Positions 1 to 10,955 of a stretch of 64,000 bases of DNA are shown here, piece after piece. The position numbers and the translations under genes were made by a program. Position 1 is the stretch's first letter. Each line of letters begins with the position of its first letter. The notes under the pieces are model-generated. The model had not been told where the DNA came from, searched no databases, and worked only from the letters and a program-made list of their open reading frames with translations. Origin of the DNA: Phaeovulum vinaykumarii. GTDB lineage: Bacteria; Pseudomonadota; Alphaproteobacteria; Rhodobacterales; Rhodobacteraceae. The stretch is from contig NZ_FTOM01000001.1 in NCBI RefSeq assembly GCF_900156695.1, forward strand, positions 372,001 through 436,000. Direction: 5' to 3'.

Positions 1-839
1 TCGGCCTGCGCCGCCTCGTCCGCACCGGCCCCCTCCGCTCCGGCCTCGGCCCAGAACACCGTCGAGGCATCGCCGATCTGGATGAAATGGCCGCTGTCGC
101 GTTCCAGAAAGCGGTTCAGGACCGTCGTATAGGCAAAGGCCGCAGCTTCGGAGACGGGCGCATTGTCGCCCTGGCTGTGGCCATAGGACGAAAAGGCATC
201 AAGGTTGAACGACACGAGGCTTGCGCCCGAAGATTGCGCGCCCCACACGCCCTTGATCGACGGGTGCAGCCGGGCAACCGGCGCGGGCAGACCGGTGACC
301 AGACAGCGCTGCGGATCGGCCGCCGCCTGCGCGCCCAGCTGCGCCCAGAGCGCCTGCGCCGCGGGCCGGTCATGCACGAAGAGCGCATCGCCCTCGAGCC
401 GGAAGACCAGATTCTGGTCCAGCGCGTCGTCGGGCCAGAGCGGCGGCGCAAAGGCCTCGGGGCGCCAGTCGCGCAGGAACCGCGCCAGCGCAAGCAGCCC
501 CGCATCCTCGGCCCCCTCCAGCGCCGCCAGATGCCGTTCCCGGAATTTCGCATGTTCCTCGGCGGTGCGCTTGCCGGTGCCGGCCGTCACCCCCAGCACA
601 TAGGAACTCTTGTCCCACAGGAAGTTGGGCGCGATGCCCGCCGTGCGCTTGACCGCCTGCGGCACCTGAAGCAGCCGCGGGCTGCGTTTCCTGTCGGGGC
701 TGCGCAGGTCGATCACCTCGGCGGGGGCGCCATCGGGCGTCAGCACCACGCAAAAGCCGATCTTCTCGGACGAATACCCGAAGGGCGGCGCGTCGGGCAG
801 GCGATCATAGGCGCGCACCAGCGCGGCCAGCATGCTCAT
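1..839 (-). CDS. cas8c: Cas8c (Csd1), type I-C Cascade large subunit, partial
   Basis: Large subunit of the type I-C interference complex, which recognises the PAM and holds the target DNA. Translating the minus strand from ATG at 837-839 gives an unbroken frame of about 279 codons that runs off the window, so the C-terminal half is missing. It opens [14 protein letters not shown]. Further in it has a Csd1-like stretch ([16 protein letters not shown], then SSYG, then a [19 protein letters not shown] segment) ending at a TVFWAE motif, as in Csd1 proteins. The start overlaps the cas5c stop as ATGA, so translation is probably coupled. The order cas3-cas5-cas8c is the type I-C order; cas7, cas4, cas1, cas2 and the array would lie to the left, outside the window. 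Confidence 0.9.
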   Translation of the reverse strand, partial: MSMLAALVRAYDRLPDAPPFGYSSEKIGFCVVLTPDGAPAEVIDLRSPDRKRSPRLLQVPQAVKRTAGIAPNFLWDKSSYVLGVTAGTGKRTAEEHAKFRERHLAALEGAEDAGLLALARFLRDWRPEAFAPPLWPDDALDQNLVFRLEGDALFVHDRPAAQALWAQLGAQAAADPQRCLVTGLPAPVARLHPSIKGVWGAQSSGASLVSFNLDAFSSYGHSQGDNAPVSEAAAFAYTTVLNRFLERDSGHFIQIGDASTVFWAEAGAEGAGADEAAQA

Positions 840-1534
840 CGCAGCACCTCGGCGCTGCCCGGCGCGGGCACCTCCATCACCCCGTCGACCAGGCGCGCGC
901 GAAAGAACATCGACGGCCGGCCCGGCGCGGCATGGTCGATGTCCCACAGCATCAGCCCCAGATCGCGCGGCGTGCCGAACCCCAGATCGGCGGTCTCGGC
1001 CTGCGGATTGCGCGCCGGCAAGGGCGCATCGGGCGGCACCAGCGCGAAATCGGCGGCGAATTCGCGCGCGCCCAGACAGGGCTGGTGAAAACATTGCCCG
1101 CGGGCGGCGCGGCGGTTGAAGATATCAAGATGCTTGCCCGCGTTCTCATCGGCGCCGGCGCGGGCGGACAGGGTGAAATGCGCCTCGATCACATAGGCGG
1201 GATTGACCAGAACCGTTGCGGCGCGCTGCTGACGATCCTCGTCGACCAGAAGCTGGACCCCGGCCAGATCCCCGCGCTTCATGGCCGACTTGATCGCGCC
1301 CGCCGGGGCCTTGTGCCCCACCTCGTTGCGGCGGATCGACTGAAAGCGGATCGGTTCGAGAACATGAATGCGGTCGATCACCCAGGAAATCGCGGGCTTC
1401 CAGTGAATGGCCTCAAGGATGCCGCGCGCCGCCGAGGGCGTCATCACGTCATAGCTGACGCGTTCGACCTTCAATTCCGGCCGGGTGAACAGCGCATTGC
1501 GCCCCCGGACATGCAAACGAATTCCAAAAGCCAT
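836..1534 (-). CDS. cas5c: Cas5c (Cas5d), type I-C crRNA-processing subunit
   Basis: Cas5 of type I-C systems, which lack Cas6 and use Cas5 to cut pre-crRNA; it also caps the 5' end of the complex. The start is ATG at 1532-1534 ([11 protein letters not shown]), preceded by a good AGGTG ribosome site. The frame could be extended upstream, but that extension only reads through the neighbouring gene. The 232-residue length and the pattern [21 protein letters not shown] followed by [14 protein letters not shown] are typical of Cas5d, as is the later WDIDH. It follows the inserted GIY-YIG gene by 25 bp and overlaps cas8c by 4 bp. Confidence 0.93.
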   Translation of the reverse strand: MAFGIRLHVRGRNALFTRPELKVERVSYDVMTPSAARGILEAIHWKPAISWVIDRIHVLEPIRFQSIRRNEVGHKAPAGAIKSAMKRGDLAGVQLLVDEDRQQRAATVLVNPAYVIEAHFTLSARAGADENAGKHLDIFNRRAARGQCFHQPCLGAREFAADFALVPPDAPLPARNPQAETADLGFGTPRDLGLMLWDIDHAAPGRPSMFFRARLVDGVMEVPAPGSAEVLR

Positions 1535-1559
1535 GGGCCACCTCGAAATTCCGGTCAGC

Positions 1560-4156
<2,597 letters not shown>

Positions 4157-4419
4157 GCCGTCCCCTCCCCTCTCATGCCGTCCCCTTGCCCGGCAGGGGA
4201 CGGTGTTCCCCGTCCCGCGCGAAAGTGTCCCCCAAGACCGCCACCGCTGTCGAGGCCCCAGAGATCTGCGGTCCGGATCCGGCGTCGATATGGAGCGCGA
4301 CACGGCAGGTTCCGCCGATCGCCTTCGCGGTTCAGGCTTCGCGCGGAGCCCTGCAAGATTGACAGCCGAACTGCGCAGCCAATCCTTACAGCTTTACTGC
4401 ACAGGTTCATCTTGGCGGC
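4157..4419. other. Divergent intergenic region between cas3 and a broken small gene
   Basis: This 263-bp stretch must hold the promoter for the minus-strand cas operon, but no clear -35/-10 pair for that strand could be read. On the plus strand a TTGACA at 4359-4364 could be a -35 element for the small gene at 4420. No CRISPR repeat is visible here. Confidence 0.4.
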
Positions 4420-4715
4420 ATGGATGACACGCCCGACCTCTCGATCCCCGACACCCGGGCGCGCGAGCTGCGCAGCCTCTTCGGCGCCGATCGCCGGCGT
4501 CTGTGGCAACATTCCGATACCGCCGATCTGACGCCCTCGCAGATCGCGACAAATGCCGCGCCTGGCTGCGCGAGGGACGCGCGCGGCGTCCGGACTGGCT
4601 GGCAGAGCGCATCGAGATGCGTCTCGACGCCGATGGAACAGGCGCAACTGGCCGCCATCCTGCCCGCGCTGCGCCGGATCAGGGAGAGCTGACGCCCCCT
4701 TTTCCGAAACACTGA
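4420..4715 (+). pseudogene. Small hypothetical gene apparently broken by two compensating frameshifts
   Basis: Frame 1 from ATG 4420 reads well at first (MDDTPDLSIPDTRARELRS, then LTPSQIA). It turns into a low-quality cysteine-rich stretch and becomes regular again at MEQAQLAAILPALRRIRES before a stop at 4690-4692. In the gap, another frame (4503-4715) carries the convincing segment CRAWLREGRARRPDWLAERIEMRLDA. Joining frame 1, the other frame and frame 1 again would give one plausible helical protein of about 90 residues. This is inference: either the gene is a recent pseudogene or the sequence carries two indel errors. No function is recognised. Confidence 0.45.
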
Positions 4716-4752
4716 CGCCCTGCACCCCCTGAAGTCACGAAGGGACCGCGCG

Positions 4753-5645
4753 ATGCCGCGCCTGTCTCCGCGCCTGTCTCAAAGCCTGCTGATCGCCGCG
4801 TTCACCTTCACCGGGGGGGGGGGATCGGCGCCGGGCTCGTCTTTCCGATCATGCCGGCGCTGGGGCTGGAACCGGGGACCTCGGGGGCGATGATCGGGAT
4901 GATCCTTTCGGCCAACCGGATCTTGCGGCTGATCTTCAGCTTCGTGGCCGGGGGGGGCTTTATGCCCGGCTGGGGCCGCGCCGGACGATGGCCGCGGCGC
5001 TGGCGATCGAGACGGCGGGCATGCTGATGTTCAGCGTGGCGCTGATGTCGGCCTGGCTGCTGGCGGGGCGCTTCGTCAACGGCATCGGCATGGCCTTTCT
5101 GCTGATCGGGGCGCAGGTGGCGGTTCTGGCGGGCTCGGACCATGCCAACCGCGGCACGCACACGGCGGCCTTCCGCACCGCGCCGAACGCCTCGATCCCC
5201 GGCGGGCTGGTGCTGGGCGGGGCGCTGGCCGACACCTGTTCCGACAACGTGGCCTTTCTGGTCGGGGCCGGGGTCAGCCTGGCGGGCTTCCTGATGGCCG
5301 TCCTGCTGGCGCCCGGCCCGGCCGAAAACACGCCGCCTCGGCGCGAGAAGACGGGCCTTGCCGCTTATCGCGCGCTCTGTCAGGCGCCGGGGCGCGTGGC
5401 GCTGATCGCAAGCTGGATCTACAACTTCTTCATCTTCCTGACGGTGCAGGGGGCGCTGCTGGCGACGGTGGTCCTGCTGGTGCAGGAGCGCGGGATGTCG
5501 GTCCTGGGACCGGATGCGCAGGGCACCTCGAGCATCGCCATGACCTTCATGGTCGGCTCGGCGGCGGGCCTTGCCTGCCTGGCCCAGACGCGGGGGCTGG
5601 ACTTCTGCTCCCGGGCCCGGTGTTGACGGGGCTGGGGGCGGCGCG
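4753..5645 (+). pseudogene. MFS transporter fragment, frameshifted at two G tracts and truncated
   Basis: From ATG 4753 the reading LSQSLLIAAFTFTGGG is followed by IGAGLVFPIMPALGLEPG only if one base is dropped from an 11-G run at 4813-4823. A second shift at an 8-G run (4950-4957) is needed to reach LYARLGPRRTMAAALAIETAG and the long frame to 5623. That frame holds the hydrophobic segments and the GRFVNGIGMAF-type motif of major facilitator proteins. Only about 290 residues remain of the usual 400. A third shift near 5590 (to GLLLPGPVLTGLGAARI) precedes the junction with phage DNA at about 5645. It is a dead gene at least at its 3' end. Confidence 0.75.
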
Positions 5646-5994
5646 GATCATTATGCATGACGCCGCGCACCTGATGATCCACGCCCCGGCAAGCCTGTCG
5701 ATCGGCCCCGCCGAGGCGCACCGTAAGGCAGCCGACACGCTCGAGAAAGTCGCCGCGACTTACGCTCGAGCCTATGCGCGCGCCACTGGGCACCCGGTTG
5801 AGCGCATGGCGGAGTGGATGAAGGCAGAAACGTGGCTGACCGCCGAGGAGGCCGTTGCGCTTCACTTTGCCGATGAAATTGCCGGGGGCGCTGTGCGCGC
5901 CTGCGCCTTGCCCCCGGGCTTTGACCTAAACGCCTTCAAGCACACCCCCGAGGCAGTTCGGGGACGCTTCACAGGTGCCACGCGCGCGGCGTGA
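5646..5994 (+). pseudogene. Prophage remnant: C-terminal part of a ClpP-like prohead protease
   Basis: The frame ending at 5994 reads HLMIHAPASLSIGPAEAHRK, then TLEKVAATYARAYARATG, then AETWLTAEEAVALHFADEI. This is the C-terminal half of phage ClpP-like (S14) prohead proteases, which process the capsid during assembly. The N-terminal half with the catalytic serine is missing and is replaced by the MFS fragment, with the join at about 5645. A capsid fragment follows directly, as in phage head modules. It cannot be functional as it stands. Confidence 0.75.
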
Positions 5995-6016
5995 CCGCGA
6001 TCTTCGGAAAGGAAAG

Positions 6017-7203
6017 ATGATGCCGAACGATATGACACAAATTCCGGCGCGCTTCATGGCGCAAATGCGCGGCCTTGCCAGCCGCAAAAAACCTGCCCGT
6101 TTGGGCCGGAGACGTTATGGCCGAAGCGGGCTTGACGATGAACGCGGCTGAAACGCTCGCCCCGTCGCTTGAGCAAATCGCCAATATGGCCGAGCAAGCG
6201 AAGGTCAGTGCAGAGCAGATTAAGGAAATCACCGCCTCGCTTCTTTCGGAGATGGGCGAAGCTGATCCGACGAAAAAAGACGGCGAAGGCATGGTGCAGG
6301 CCGTGCTTGGTAAGATCCTCGAAATGCGGGTTCAGGAAGATCTCGAAATGAGTGGTTCCCGCCATTCTGGGCACTTGCCCGCCGACTACTACCGGGCCGA
6401 TCGCCAACAGGTCTCGCTTTCTGCTCGCTTGGGCGATGCGATGGCCGCGCAGATGGCCGACCGCCTCGGGCTTTCGTTTGAGCCGACGACCGGGCGCGAA
6501 TTCGCCGCCATGTCGCGCGCTGATATGGCGCGCATGGTCGCGCGTGATGCGCGCGCGCAGGTGAGCGGCGATGCGGATGCAATGCGGTTTTGGATGGCGG
6601 TGCCCATACCTCTTCGGACTACTACCACGCGACCACGGCGGGCTTGAATGCGGTTCTTGCCCGGGCGATCGAGGTGCACCCCCCTGCGATTCTGGCTGCC
6701 ACGCACGAAATGAGCGCCGAAGACTTCCGCGAACACCGCTTGGTTGGTTTGTCGGCTTCGGGCAAGCTGAAAAAGACGCCCGAAGGTGACAGCATTAAAA
6801 ATGTGACGATTGACGAGTCGGGCGAGGCGAGCCCGGTTCTGTCGCACTATGCTGCGAATTTCCATGTCACGCGGGAAGCGGTCATCAATTCCGCGAATTC
6901 GATCAATCTGGAAACGCAAGTCGCGCGCAAGATGATCGACGGGGCAATGGGGACTCTGCGCGATGTGATCCTTGAACCGATTTTGGCGAACGATGGCGCA
7001 GGCCAAACGCTTCTTGATGGCAAGGAGACGTTCCATAGCGACCGAGGCAACCTTGCCGAAACCGGTGCCATGATCAATGTAACCTCGCTGACCGCTGCGC
7101 GCGCGGCGCTGATGCTTCAGAAAGACACGCAAGGGGCGCCCTTGTCGATCACGCCGGCGCTCTTGGTTGTGCCGCCCGATCTTCTGACCCAAGCCGAACA
7201 AGT
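6017..7203 (+). pseudogene. Prophage remnant: major capsid protein, frameshifted
   Basis: Starting at ATG 6017 (MMPNDMTQIPARFMAQMRG), a shift near the A6 run at about 6085 leads into the frame at 6075-6647 (LPVWAGDVMAEAGLTMNAAE and onwards). A second shift near 6595 leads to a frame with AHTSSDYYHATTAGLNAV, then HRLVGLSASGKLKK, then NAINSANSINLE-like text and PALLVVPPDLLTQAEQVVA. The 'HTSSDY' start and the 'LLVVPPDL' segment are typical of the capsid part of prohead protease/capsid proteins. The gene is cut off at about 7203 and fused to integrase sequence. Remnant only. Confidence 0.7.
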
Positions 7204-7205
7204 GG

Positions 7206-8042
7206 TGGCAGGTCGCCGACTACCTTGCGCCGATCAATGACACGCCCGTTGCGGCGATCGACACGCCCCTGATTGCCAAGATCCACGACAAGGCCTCGGA
7301 AAAGATGGGATGGCGTCAAGCAAATATGCTGCGCACCTTCCTTTTCGAGGTGTTCAAATACTGCATTCCGCTGGGGCTGGTCTCCGCCAACTTCGCGGAA
7401 AAGGTCATCCCGAAGCCGCGCCCGAAGAACCTCAAGCGGGCGAATCGCGCCTGGGAAATCGAGGAACTGGCCTTTGTTCTGGAACATGCACCGCCCCATG
7501 TCGCGGCGGCGTTGTCGGTCATGGCCTACACCGGCCTTGATCCTTCGGACGCTCTGGGGCTGCGCCGCGATGCGATTGACGGCGGCGTGATCTGGGCAAC
7601 GCGCGGCAAGACCGGCGAGCCTGTGGCCGTCCCAATCATCGGCTTGTTGCGGGCCGCGCTCGAGCGCGCCCCGAAGCATGATGCAATTACGATCCTCGCA
7701 AGCTCAAAAGGCACCCCTTGGACCTATGACGGGTTTTCGACCGTCTGGCACAGGTGGCGCGCAAAGCAAGTTGAAGCCGGACTGCTCGAAAAAGATCTGA
7801 CGCTGAAAGGGCTGCGGCATACCGTGGCAACGCTACTGCGCGAGGAAGGCAGGACTAAGGGCGAGATTGCCGACTTTCTGGGGCAGAAGACAGAGCGCAT
7901 GGCACACCACTATTCGCGCGATGCTGACCTTGCAGAGAAGAACAAAGCGACGGCTGCGACTCTGCAAGACGTGATCGAAAAGAGAACGGCTGTTGTCAAA
8001 CCGTTCGGAAAAAGTGTCAAACCCGAGGCGAAAGGGAAGTGA
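7206..8042 (+). pseudogene. Prophage remnant: 5'-truncated tyrosine integrase
   Basis: The open frame from about 7206 reads WQVADYLAPINDTPVAAID, then WRQANMLRTFLFEVF, giving a core-binding domain without its normal N-terminus. A catalytic domain follows with LKGLRHTVATLLREEG (R and H) and LGQKTERMAHHYSR (H and nucleophile Y). The box that usually carries the first catalytic arginine reads TGLDPSDALGLRR, without arginine at the usual place. The gene ends 38 bp before the left att repeat, the usual position for a phage integrase. Translation could start at 7305, but that product would lack most of the core-binding domain. Confidence 0.7.
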
Positions 8043-8080
8043 ACCCGATGGCATTTCATAGTGAAATCAATGGGTTGAAC

Positions 8081-8127
8081 TGGTGCCCAGAGCCGGAATC
8101 GAACCAGCGACACGCGGATTTTCAATC
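8081..8127. repeat. Left attachment repeat (partial tRNA-Phe copy)
   Basis: A 47-bp copy of the 3' portion of tRNA-Phe, reading TGGTGCCCAGAGCCGG at its left end and ending TTTTCAATC. It matches 24295-24341 exactly, and sequence diverges on both sides. It lacks the D arm and the 5' acceptor strand, so it is not a tRNA gene. It marks the left end of the island and lies just after the fossil phage integrase, suggesting elements integrated in tandem at the same tRNA. Confidence 0.93.
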
Positions 8128-8444
8128 GCATTACTTGCCATATTTTACAACATGTTACACTATTTTGTAGAACATTGTGTATAACACGCGAAAATCCCCT
8201 TTGCCAAGTGGGCCGATGAGGGCTGCGTGTCCTCTAAGAGGAAAAATCGTGATGAAGCGCGAGGTCAAGTCGCGGAGGAGGGAAGCACTGCATTGATCAC
8301 TCCCTTGCAGAAAGATGACCCGACACACTTTTTTTGCTTGCCTGCACACACGGTCCTTGCTTGATCCAGTCGTCAGATAGTATGAAGGTTGTCTCAGAGC
8401 TCCTCCCAAGCCGGGGACAGCACATCTTACAGAAAGGGATCGCG
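8128..8444. other. Non-coding left end of the island
   Basis: This 317-bp AT-richer stretch follows the left att repeat. It contains TGTGTATAAC at 8176-8185, a sequence repeated near the right end, and several short self-complementary patches around 8140-8175. No credible gene was seen. It probably holds integrase or excision-factor binding sites and the promoter of the gene at 8445. Confidence 0.45.
8176..8185 (+). repeat. TGTGTATAAC copy 1, left end of island
   Basis: Exact 10-bp match, in the same orientation, to copies at 23689-23698 and 24221-24230. It lies 49 bp inside the left att repeat. The clustering at both island ends suggests arm-type integrase or excisionase sites; this is inference from position. 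Confidence 0.4.
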
Positions 8445-8849
8445 ATGCAGTTTCGGTCACACCTTGCCACACTCTCCACCCTAGCCTTGATTGGCCTGTC
8501 CAGCCCAGGCTACGCGTTCGAGATTGGTTTTGATTGGTCGGGGTTGAAATCGTGCACCTCTGGCAATCCGGGCACAGTTGGCAGCCCCGCCTTCACCCTC
8601 AGCGACATCCCAGAGGGAACGAAGTTTATTCGCTTCAAATTGGTGGATCGGGACGTCCCGGGCTTTAACCATGGCGGTGGCGTCGTAGAGTGGAATGGAT
8701 CGAAGACCGTTCCAGCGGGTTCATTCAAATACAAGCAACCTTGCCCTCCTAACGGAAGCCACACCTACGAGTGGCAGGCAACGGCGCAGACCAAGAAGAA
8801 CGGTGGAAAGCTGGAAACTGCCAAGGCGCAGCGCAAATACCCGGAATAA
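8445..8849 (+). CDS. Secreted PEBP (YbhB/YbcL)-like protein
   Basis: A 134-residue protein starting at ATG 8445 after AAAGGGA. It has a Sec signal peptide (MQFRSHLATLSTLALIGLSSPGYA). The mature part contains SPAFTLSDIPEGTKFIRFKLVDRDVP and GSFKYKQPCPPNGSHTYEW, a pattern seen in the bacterial phosphatidylethanolamine-binding-protein family (ligand pocket 'SPAF..S.IP.G' and 'PCPP.G.H.Y'). Family members bind small ligands or inhibit proteases; the role here is unknown. The protein is shorter than usual, and the central DPDAP-type motif is altered to DRDVP. It is probably periplasmic cargo of the island. Confidence 0.65.
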   Translation: MQFRSHLATLSTLALIGLSSPGYAFEIGFDWSGLKSCTSGNPGTVGSPAFTLSDIPEGTKFIRFKLVDRDVPGFNHGGGVVEWNGSKTVPAGSFKYKQPCPPNGSHTYEWQATAQTKKNGGKLETAKAQRKYPE

Positions 8850-8936
8850 CGAGCCGGTCACTACGGAAATCTAGTGATCCACATGGAAGCGTCCGTCGGA
8901 CCTGAAATCTCAGGGGACGGTTTCAGCAAGAAGTTC

Positions 8937-9986
8937 GGCTCTGTTGCACAAATCCCTTGAGGGATTCATCTCGTGAATCCAGCGTGGTAGCTGGGCTGCA
9001 TGAGCAGACCGACACCCCCGACCTACAAGACCCGGAACTGGCGCAGCTACAACCAAGCGCTGAAGCGCCGTGGCTCGCTGACGATCTGGTTCGATCCCGC
9101 CATGATGTGGGGAGCCGCGTCGACCGGCAAGCGCGGGCGCCAGCCTGCCTACAGTGACGCCGCGATCCAGACGTGCCTGACCATGAAGGTGCTGTTCGGG
9201 ATGGCGCTCCGCCAGACCACTGGGTTCGTCGAGAGCATGCTTCGGCTGATCGGCCTGGACTGGGCGGTGCCTGACTTCAGCACGCTGTCGCGCCGCCAGA
9301 AGACCCTGAAGGTCAACATCCCCTACCGCGGCTCGGAGGGTCCGTTACACCTCTTGGTCGACAGCACCGGCATCAAGGTGGAAGGCGAAGGGGAGTGGAA
9401 CGCCCGCAAGCACGGGGGCACCAAACGCAGGGTCTGGCGCAAGATCCACATCGGGATTGACGAGAAATCTCTGGAAATCCGGGCGGCCGAGTTCACCACC
9501 AGCGACGTGGGCGATGCGCCCATGCTGCCCGAGCTGCTCGACCAGATCCCGCCCGACCAGGAGATCGCGACCGTCACCGCCGATGGTGCCTTCGACACCC
9601 GCAAATGCCATGACGCCATCGCAGCCCGAGGTGCCGCCGCTATCATTCCGCCCCGCAAGAATGCCAAGCCCTGGAAGCCCGACACCCCGGGTGCTGTGGC
9701 GCGTAACGAGATCTTGCGCACATCGAAGCGCGTCGGTCGAACCATCTGGCGACGATGGAGCGGGTATCACCGCCGAAGTCGCGCAGAGACCAAGATGCAC
9801 TGCGTCAAGCTGCTGGGGCAGCGCCTGTCCGCGCGGGACTTCGACCGTCAGGTTGCAGAGTTCCAGGTTCGCGTCGCTGTCCTGAACGGCTTCACAGCGC
9901 TCGGCATCCCTGTCACGGAAGCCGTGGGATGAGTCTGTCCGGGGAAAGGGGAACCCTGTCCGTCACCCGATTTGTGCAACAGAGCC
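8937..9986 (+). mobile_element. IS5-family insertion sequence, complete, with target duplication
   Basis: A 1050-bp element with perfect 18-bp inverted ends, GGCTCTGTTGCACAAATC at 8937-8954 and its complement at 9969-9986. It contains one transposase gene. The ten bases before the left end and after the right end are identical (CAAGAAGTTC), a target-site duplication. It sits between the PEBP-like gene and the AT-rich region and interrupts no recognised gene. Intact ends, gene and duplication all point to a recent insertion. Confidence 0.95.
9000..9932 (+). CDS. IS5-family DDE transposase
   Basis: A 310-residue transposase that cuts and joins the ends of the surrounding insertion sequence. 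It shows an N-terminal KTRNWRSYNQALKRRGSL block and then the catalytic DDE residues: D in LLVDSTGIKVEGEGEW, D in VTADGAFDTRKCHD, and E in SRAETKMHCVKLLG. Length and motif spacing match the IS5 family. It is in one uninterrupted frame between intact inverted repeats and is probably active. Confidence 0.95.
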   Translation: MSRPTPPTYKTRNWRSYNQALKRRGSLTIWFDPAMMWGAASTGKRGRQPAYSDAAIQTCLTMKVLFGMALRQTTGFVESMLRLIGLDWAVPDFSTLSRRQKTLKVNIPYRGSEGPLHLLVDSTGIKVEGEGEWNARKHGGTKRRVWRKIHIGIDEKSLEIRAAEFTTSDVGDAPMLPELLDQIPPDQEIATVTADGAFDTRKCHDAIAARGAAAIIPPRKNAKPWKPDTPGAVARNEILRTSKRVGRTIWRRWSGYHRRSRAETKMHCVKLLGQRLSARDFDRQVAEFQVRVAVLNGFTALGIPVTEAVG

Positions 9987-10023
9987 CAAGAAGTTCGATA
10001 ACTCGTGCATCGATCAAAAAGTG

Positions 10024-10049
10024 CTCCATCGCCACGGGTGGCGATGGAG
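10024..10049. repeat. Perfect 11-bp stem with 4-base loop
   Basis: CTCCATCGCCA (10024-10034), loop CGGG, then TGGCGATGGAG (10039-10049). There is no T tract after it, so it is a weak candidate terminator. A cruciform recognised by the HUH Rep is one alternative, with no direct evidence. Confidence 0.5.
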
Positions 10050-10157
10050 GCTTCGCCTCTTCCCTGATGGAAGAGAATTCCCTGAGAAGGTGATTTGAAA
10101 ACAGAATTGCGAAGGGTGCCGAGGCCCGAAGCCTATAGAAAATCGGGGCGCATCGCA

Positions 10158-10209
10158 AAAAATGGTAAATGTTATATATGGGTGTAGAGTGTCGAAATTT
10201 ACCATTTTT
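10158..10209. repeat. 13-bp inverted repeat in AT-rich DNA
   Basis: AAAAATGGTAAAT at 10158-10170 and ATTTACCATTTTT at 10197-10209, separated by 26 bases. On the plus strand the right arm ends in a T run. It could be an operator, a terminator for the minus-strand gene at 10273, or part of an origin. Confidence 0.5.
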
Positions 10210-10272
10210 ATATTATATATCAACATTTTAACTCGATATTGACGATTTGTCAATCCCCAGAAAAAACCCCCT

Positions 10273-10596
10273 TCAATATTCACTGGCGAGCATCACCGTC
10301 AGCACCCGGATCGTCGCCTCAGGATCAGTGGGGTCCTCTGACCCAGCCGTCAGCGTCCGATCATAATAGTCGATCTTCCAGAAGATGGTCTCGCCGTTGT
10401 GGACGAACGACCCGAAGTCGTGTTCGCCGTAGGGGTCGTTATCCCCGTCGAAGGCGTCGAACGTCCTTACGCGCTCCAAGACTGCCCCGACATCATCCAA
10501 CGCCTGAACCCCTTGGGTGATCATCACCCGACACCCGAGAAACGTTGATCGTGCCAAGTCGTTCAGTGAACGAATTGCGGTGGTTCTGTCATTCAT
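10273..10596 (-). CDS. DUF3768 family protein
   Basis: A 107-residue protein matching DUF3768, a small alphaproteobacterial family of unknown function common on plasmids and islands. Diagnostic text is GCRVMITQGVQAL, FDAFDGDNDPYGEHDFGSF and FWKIDYYDRTL...GSEDPTDPEATIRVLTVMLASEY. The start is ATG 10594-10596 (MNDRTTAIRSLND), preceded by GGAG six bases upstream; the frame runs 12 bases further to a TTG. It has no transmembrane or signal segment, so it should be cytoplasmic. It is divergent from the restriction enzyme gene. Confidence 0.8.
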   Translation of the reverse strand: MNDRTTAIRSLNDLARSTFLGCRVMITQGVQALDDVGAVLERVRTFDAFDGDNDPYGEHDFGSFVHNGETIFWKIDYYDRTLTAGSEDPTDPEATIRVLTVMLASEY

Positions 10597-10955
10597 CGGG
10601 CGCTCCAATCAGAAGAAAACTCTGATCGCCCCGATCCCCCCTCAACTCCCCTCAATCAACACACCCCAGGACTGGGGCGAAGCCCCGTCGCGAAGCGACC
10701 CACGATCATTAAAAAAACAATATTTTCCAGAGCCTTACCTCTACACCTATCCTCTTGCGCCTCTCTCGCTTCATCCTTCAGGCTCGGCCTTTGCCAAACA
10801 GCCTCATCACCGTCTTGTCGTTCTACTACCGCGTGGCTTGCGCGCCGTTTCATGGTCGTGAATAGTGACGCAGCCGATGCGCCGTAACCTTTCCAAACGG
10901 TTACGAGGAACCGTGCTTCGCCCTTGTGACTTTTTTTTTGGAGCCAGTCGCCCTA
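10597..10955. promoter_or_regulatory. Divergent control region upstream of the restriction enzyme
   Basis: This 359-bp gap separates the DUF3768 gene from the type ISP gene. It contains GGGGCGAAGCCCC and CGTCGCGAAGCGACC-type small hairpins near 10675-10701. It also holds an inverted repeat CGTAACC (10883-10889) / GGTTACG (10899-10905), about 50 bp before the ISP start, which could be an operator. A T9 run lies just before the start codon. No gene was seen. Confidence 0.45.

Larger units (their letters stand above)
9987..10272. other. AT-rich non-coding region with hairpins
   Basis: This 286-bp gap is among the most AT-rich DNA in the window, with runs such as TTATATTATATATCAAC. It contains a perfect 11-bp stem (10024-10049) and a perfect 13-bp inverted repeat (10158-10209), listed separately. 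No gene was seen. It could be an origin or a regulatory region for the island. Confidence 0.45.

Noticed and set aside
8081-8127. Second tRNA-Phe gene
   Set aside because: Only the 3' portion is present; the 5' acceptor strand and D arm are missing, so it is an att copy.
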